Origin: Christensenellaceae bacterium
GTDB lineage: Bacteria; Bacillota; Clostridia; Christensenellales; Borkfalkiaceae
Length of the DNA: 16,089 nt
Direction of reading: 5' to 3'
NCBI GenBank assembly: GCA_948890655.1
Contig: CAQTYU010000011.1
Location: 1 to 16,089 of the forward strand
Below are positions 14,301 to 16,089 of this stretch, piece by piece; the first letter of the stretch is position 1, and every line of letters starts with the position of its first letter. The notes under the pieces are model-generated. The model was not told where the DNA came from. It did not search any database and was given only the letters and a program-made list of their open reading frames with translations. A program made the position numbers and the translations under genes.

Positions 14301-15173
14301 ATGAAAACCGCAATAATGACCGACAGCAACAGCGGCATTACGCAAAGCCTCGCAAGGGAAATGGGAATCGAAGTCGTCCCCATGCCCGTCCTTATAGACG
14401 GAGAACTCTATTTCGAGGATTTAACCTTATCTCAGGAAAAATTTTACGAAAAGCTCGAAGCCGACGCTCAGGTTTCGACTTCACAGCCCAACCCCGTAGA
14501 CGTCGGCGAATACTGGGCAAAAGCCTTAAAGGATAACGACGCCGTAATTTACATACCTATGTCCAGCGGACTTTCCGAAACCTGCCACACCCTTCAGCAC
14601 TACGCGGCAACCGAACCGCAGTTCAAGGGCAAGGTCTACGTTGTGGATAACCAAAGAATTTCGATAACCCAGCGCCAGAGCGTAATCGACGCTATTAAAA
14701 TGGCAAACGAAGGCAAACCCGCCGAAGAAATTTACGCCTTTTTAATGGACACAAAAATGCAGTCGAGCATTTACATAATGGTTGACACCCTCAAATATCT
14801 CAAAAAAGGCGGACGTCTCACCCCCGCCGTCGCCGCGATTGGCACGCTTTTAAAAATCAAGCCCGTTTTACAGATTCAGGGCGAAAAGTTAGACCAGTAC
14901 GCAAAGGTAAGAAAACTTACCGACGCAAAGACCACTATGATAAACGCAATTAAAAAGGACGTGGAAACGCGTTTCAAACAGCTCCGCGCCGACGGCAAAT
15001 TAACGCTTGCCGTTGCCCACACGCAAAACTTTACCGAAGCCGAAAAATTCCGCGAAGAGCTCAAAGCGGCGTTCCCCGATATCGGATTTTCTTATATCGA
15101 CCCCCTGTCGTTAAGCGTTTCCTGCCACATAGGTCCGGGAGCGCTCGCCTGCGCCGTCTCCATAAAATACTAA
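14301..15173 (+). CDS. DegV family fatty-acid-binding protein
   Basis: DegV (FakB-type) proteins bind a fatty acid and present it to a kinase for phosphorylation in phospholipid synthesis. This 290-residue protein has the full family set: MTDSNSGI near the N-terminus, the STSQP loop (59-63), SSGLSET (88-94), LKKGGRL (167-173) and the C-terminal HIGPGALA (276-283). The length is normal. GGAG at 14291-14294 and the promoter upstream support the start. It is transcribed alone, away from the glycosidase genes. No fakA-like kinase gene is in the window. Many Clostridia carry several DegV genes, so the fatty acid preference cannot be stated. Confidence 0.95.
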   Translation: MKTAIMTDSNSGITQSLAREMGIEVVPMPVLIDGELYFEDLTLSQEKFYEKLEADAQVSTSQPNPVDVGEYWAKALKDNDAVIYIPMSSGLSETCHTLQHYAATEPQFKGKVYVVDNQRISITQRQSVIDAIKMANEGKPAEEIYAFLMDTKMQSSIYIMVDTLKYLKKGGRLTPAVAAIGTLLKIKPVLQIQGEKLDQYAKVRKLTDAKTTMINAIKKDVETRFKQLRADGKLTLAVAHTQNFTEAEKFREELKAAFPDIGFSYIDPLSLSVSCHIGPGALACAVSIKY

Positions 15174-15188
15174 TCACCTCTGTCCTTT

Positions 15189-15220
15189 CAAAGGGCGGCA
15201 AAGCCGCATAATCTCCTTTG
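15189..15220 (+). repeat. Nested hairpin in DegV 3' region
   Basis: CAAAGG (15189-15194) pairs with CCTTTG (15215-15220) and encloses an inner hairpin GCGGC-AAA-GCCGC (15195-15207). No T-run follows. It may protect the 3' end of the DegV message ahead of the main terminator. Confidence 0.35.
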
Positions 15221-15248
15221 TCGCCGTATTGCAGATAAAAACAATAAT

Positions 15249-15287
15249 AAAAAGCCGCCCGCGCAACACCTGCGCGGGCGGCTTTTT
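15249..15287. terminator. Bidirectional terminator between DegV and the 67-residue gene
   Basis: The arms 15249-15265 and 15271-15287 form a perfect 17-bp stem with loop ACACC. It has five A on one side and five T on the other, so it can stop transcripts from both converging genes. Most of it is repeated exactly at the right edge of the window. Confidence 0.92.
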
Positions 15288-15297
15288 AAGTTACTTT
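15252..15297. repeat. 46-bp direct repeat, copy 1
   Basis: These 46 bases are identical to 16044-16089. They cover the terminator hairpin and the last seven bases of the small gene, including its TAA stop. The first base to the left differs (A against C); on the right the second copy is cut by the window edge. Confidence 0.95.
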
Positions 15298-15494
15298 ATC
15301 TCGTCCACAGTTATTTTAAATTTCTGACCGTTGTTAAACCCTATCACAAGCCCCCTCTCGTCCACTGTAAACGTTGCGGTGTAATATTCTTTAATCAAAA
15401 CTTTTAAATCCAACAGCAAACTCAAACTGTCAGTCCTACCGTCCAATGCTTCCACTCCGCTGTCCTTTACAAATATGTGATTTTGCTTTTTCAT
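15291..15494 (-). CDS. Small protein of unknown function (67 residues)
   Basis: I do not recognise this protein. It is small and mixed in charge, with a Lys-rich start, a leucine-rich helix-like stretch (DSLSLLLDLKVLIKEYY, about 22-38) and then a beta-rich half (TATFTVDERGLVIGF and QKFKITVDEIK). No signal peptide or membrane segment is seen. A GGAG site 7 bp before the ATG, a promoter (15518-15546) and a strong terminator make it a credible gene. It is divergent from a tandem-XRE regulator, which may control it. The repeat of its 3' end and terminator at the right edge suggests a paralogue next door. It could be part of a small regulatory or mobile-element module, but no function can be assigned. 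Confidence 0.7.
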   Translation of the reverse strand: MKKQNHIFVKDSGVEALDGRTDSLSLLLDLKVLIKEYYTATFTVDERGLVIGFNNGQKFKITVDEIK

Positions 15495-15517
15495 ACAAAA
15501 ACTCCTTTTTTATTTAT

Positions 15518-15546
15518 ATTATAGGTACCATTCTGTAAAATTGCAA
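15518..15546 (-). promoter_or_regulatory. Promoter of the 67-residue gene
   Basis: On the minus strand TTGCAA (15546-15541, four of six) is followed after 17 bp by TATAAT (15523-15518). It lies in the 100-bp divergent region shared with the XRE regulator, where GGTACC and TTAATTAA short palindromes also occur. No clear plus-strand promoter for the regulator was found. Confidence 0.6.
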
Positions 15547-15594
15547 GCGTTTAATTAAGTTAATGGGACATATTTTTAATAAAAAGGTGTTCGT

Positions 15595-16032
15595 ATGCAG
15601 TTAACGGATTTTGCAGAAAGGCTGACAGAGCTTATTTATGAACGTAATATTGATTTGAAAACTTTTTCACAATCTTTGGATGTAAGCGCAAGCTGTATTT
15701 CACAGTACATTCACCGCGAAAGCCTTCCCACAGTTGACAACCTTATAAAAATAGCAAACTTTTTTAACTGCTCAACCGATTATCTTTTGGGGCGCGAAGA
15801 AGAAAATCTTCAACTGAAATTCAATCTTTGTCCGCCGTTTTCCGAGCAATTGAAATTTTTAAAAGATTACTTTAACTGTACGGCGTACAGCATTTATGTT
15901 GGCGCAGGAATTTCTAAAAGTCGTTACTTCGATTGGCAAAAAGGCAAAAGACAGCCCTCTCTCGACAACATAATAAAACTTGCCGAACATTTCGACCGCC
16001 GCGTCGATTTCATCCTCGGCAGAGAAACTTAA
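15595..16032 (+). CDS. Transcriptional regulator with two tandem XRE-type HTH domains
   Basis: This 145-residue protein appears to be two Cro/CI-type helix-turn-helix domains in a row. The first spans about 5-67 and ends PTVDNLIKIANFF then DYLLGRE. The second spans about 82-144 and ends PSLDNIIKLAEHF then DFILGRE. The ends of the two halves are plainly related, which points to internal duplication. The recognition region of the second (VGAGISKSRYFDWQKGKRQ) differs from the first (DVSASCISQYIHRESLP). No sensor, protease or effector domain is visible. The start is ATG at 15595 with AAGGTG upstream. It is divergent from the 67-residue gene. A covalent two-domain protein could bind an operator as a built-in pseudo-dimer, but that is inference. 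Confidence 0.85.
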   Translation: MQLTDFAERLTELIYERNIDLKTFSQSLDVSASCISQYIHRESLPTVDNLIKIANFFNCSTDYLLGREEENLQLKFNLCPPFSEQLKFLKDYFNCTAYSIYVGAGISKSRYFDWQKGKRQPSLDNIIKLAEHFDRRVDFILGRET

Positions 16033-16043
16033 ACAAAATCAGC

Positions 16044-16089
16044 AAGCCGCCCGCGCAACACCTGCGCGGGCGGCTTTTTAAGTTACTTT
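16044..16089. repeat. 46-bp direct repeat, copy 2, with terminator, running off the edge
   Basis: This is identical to 15252-15297. It starts 11 bp after the XRE gene stop and contains the same hairpin, acting as terminator for the XRE gene on the plus strand. The last seven bases match the 3' end of the 67-residue gene with its TAA stop on the minus strand. That is as expected if another copy of that gene follows outside the window. Confidence 0.9.

Noticed and set aside
15252..16089. CRISPR or integron attC-like reading of the repeated hairpins
   Set aside because: There are only two copies 792 bp apart, each a perfect terminator stem with T-run, and no integrase, Cas genes or short regular spacers are present.

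Overview
The window looks like chromosome from an anaerobic, probably gut-associated member of the Clostridia (Firmicutes). The reasons are strong GGAGG ribosome binding sites, TTGACA/TATAAT promoters, lipoproteins with Ig-like and BspA-type repeat domains, an AgrC/AgrA-type two-component system, a DegV protein and GH3 glucosidases of clostridial style. A closer placement (for example Christensenellales or Borkfalkia-like lineages) is only a guess from the look of the lipoproteins.

Layout. (1) 1-470: the 5' part of an IS200-type transposase gene running off the left edge. Its leader can fold so that the ribosome binding site is hidden. (2) 538-2301: a GPH-type sugar:cation symporter with an unusual charged C-terminal tail, on its own promoter and terminator. 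(3) 2506-9086: a four-gene minus-strand operon. In transcription order it holds a cysteine-rich lipoprotein, a small four-helix membrane protein, a membrane-anchored GH3 glycosidase with its domains in reversed (permuted) order, and an Ig/BspA-repeat lipoprotein. The first three genes overlap (8 bp, then GTGA). (4) 9456-11477: LytTR response regulator and GHKL histidine kinase, with their own promoter and terminator. (5) 11662-14058: a second GH3 glucosidase, cytoplasmic and in normal domain order, with its own promoter. (6) 14301-15173: a divergent DegV gene with a perfect consensus promoter. (7) 15291-16089: a 67-residue protein of unknown function, divergent from a regulator made of two tandem XRE-type HTH domains. 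A 46-bp exact repeat (terminator plus the 3' end of the small gene) recurs at the right edge, so a second copy of the small gene probably lies just outside.

How it may work together (inference). The surface GH3 and its lipoprotein partners would act on glycosides outside the cell, the GPH symporter would import the products, and the cytoplasmic GH3 would finish hydrolysis. The LytTR/GHKL pair sits in the middle and is the natural candidate controller. Possible shared operator-like repeats lie upstream of the symporter and the cytoplasmic GH3. The most unusual parts are the coupled lipoprotein/membrane protein/permuted-GH3 module, the small-gene plus tandem-XRE module bounded by repeats, and the fold-back leader of the IS200 gene.
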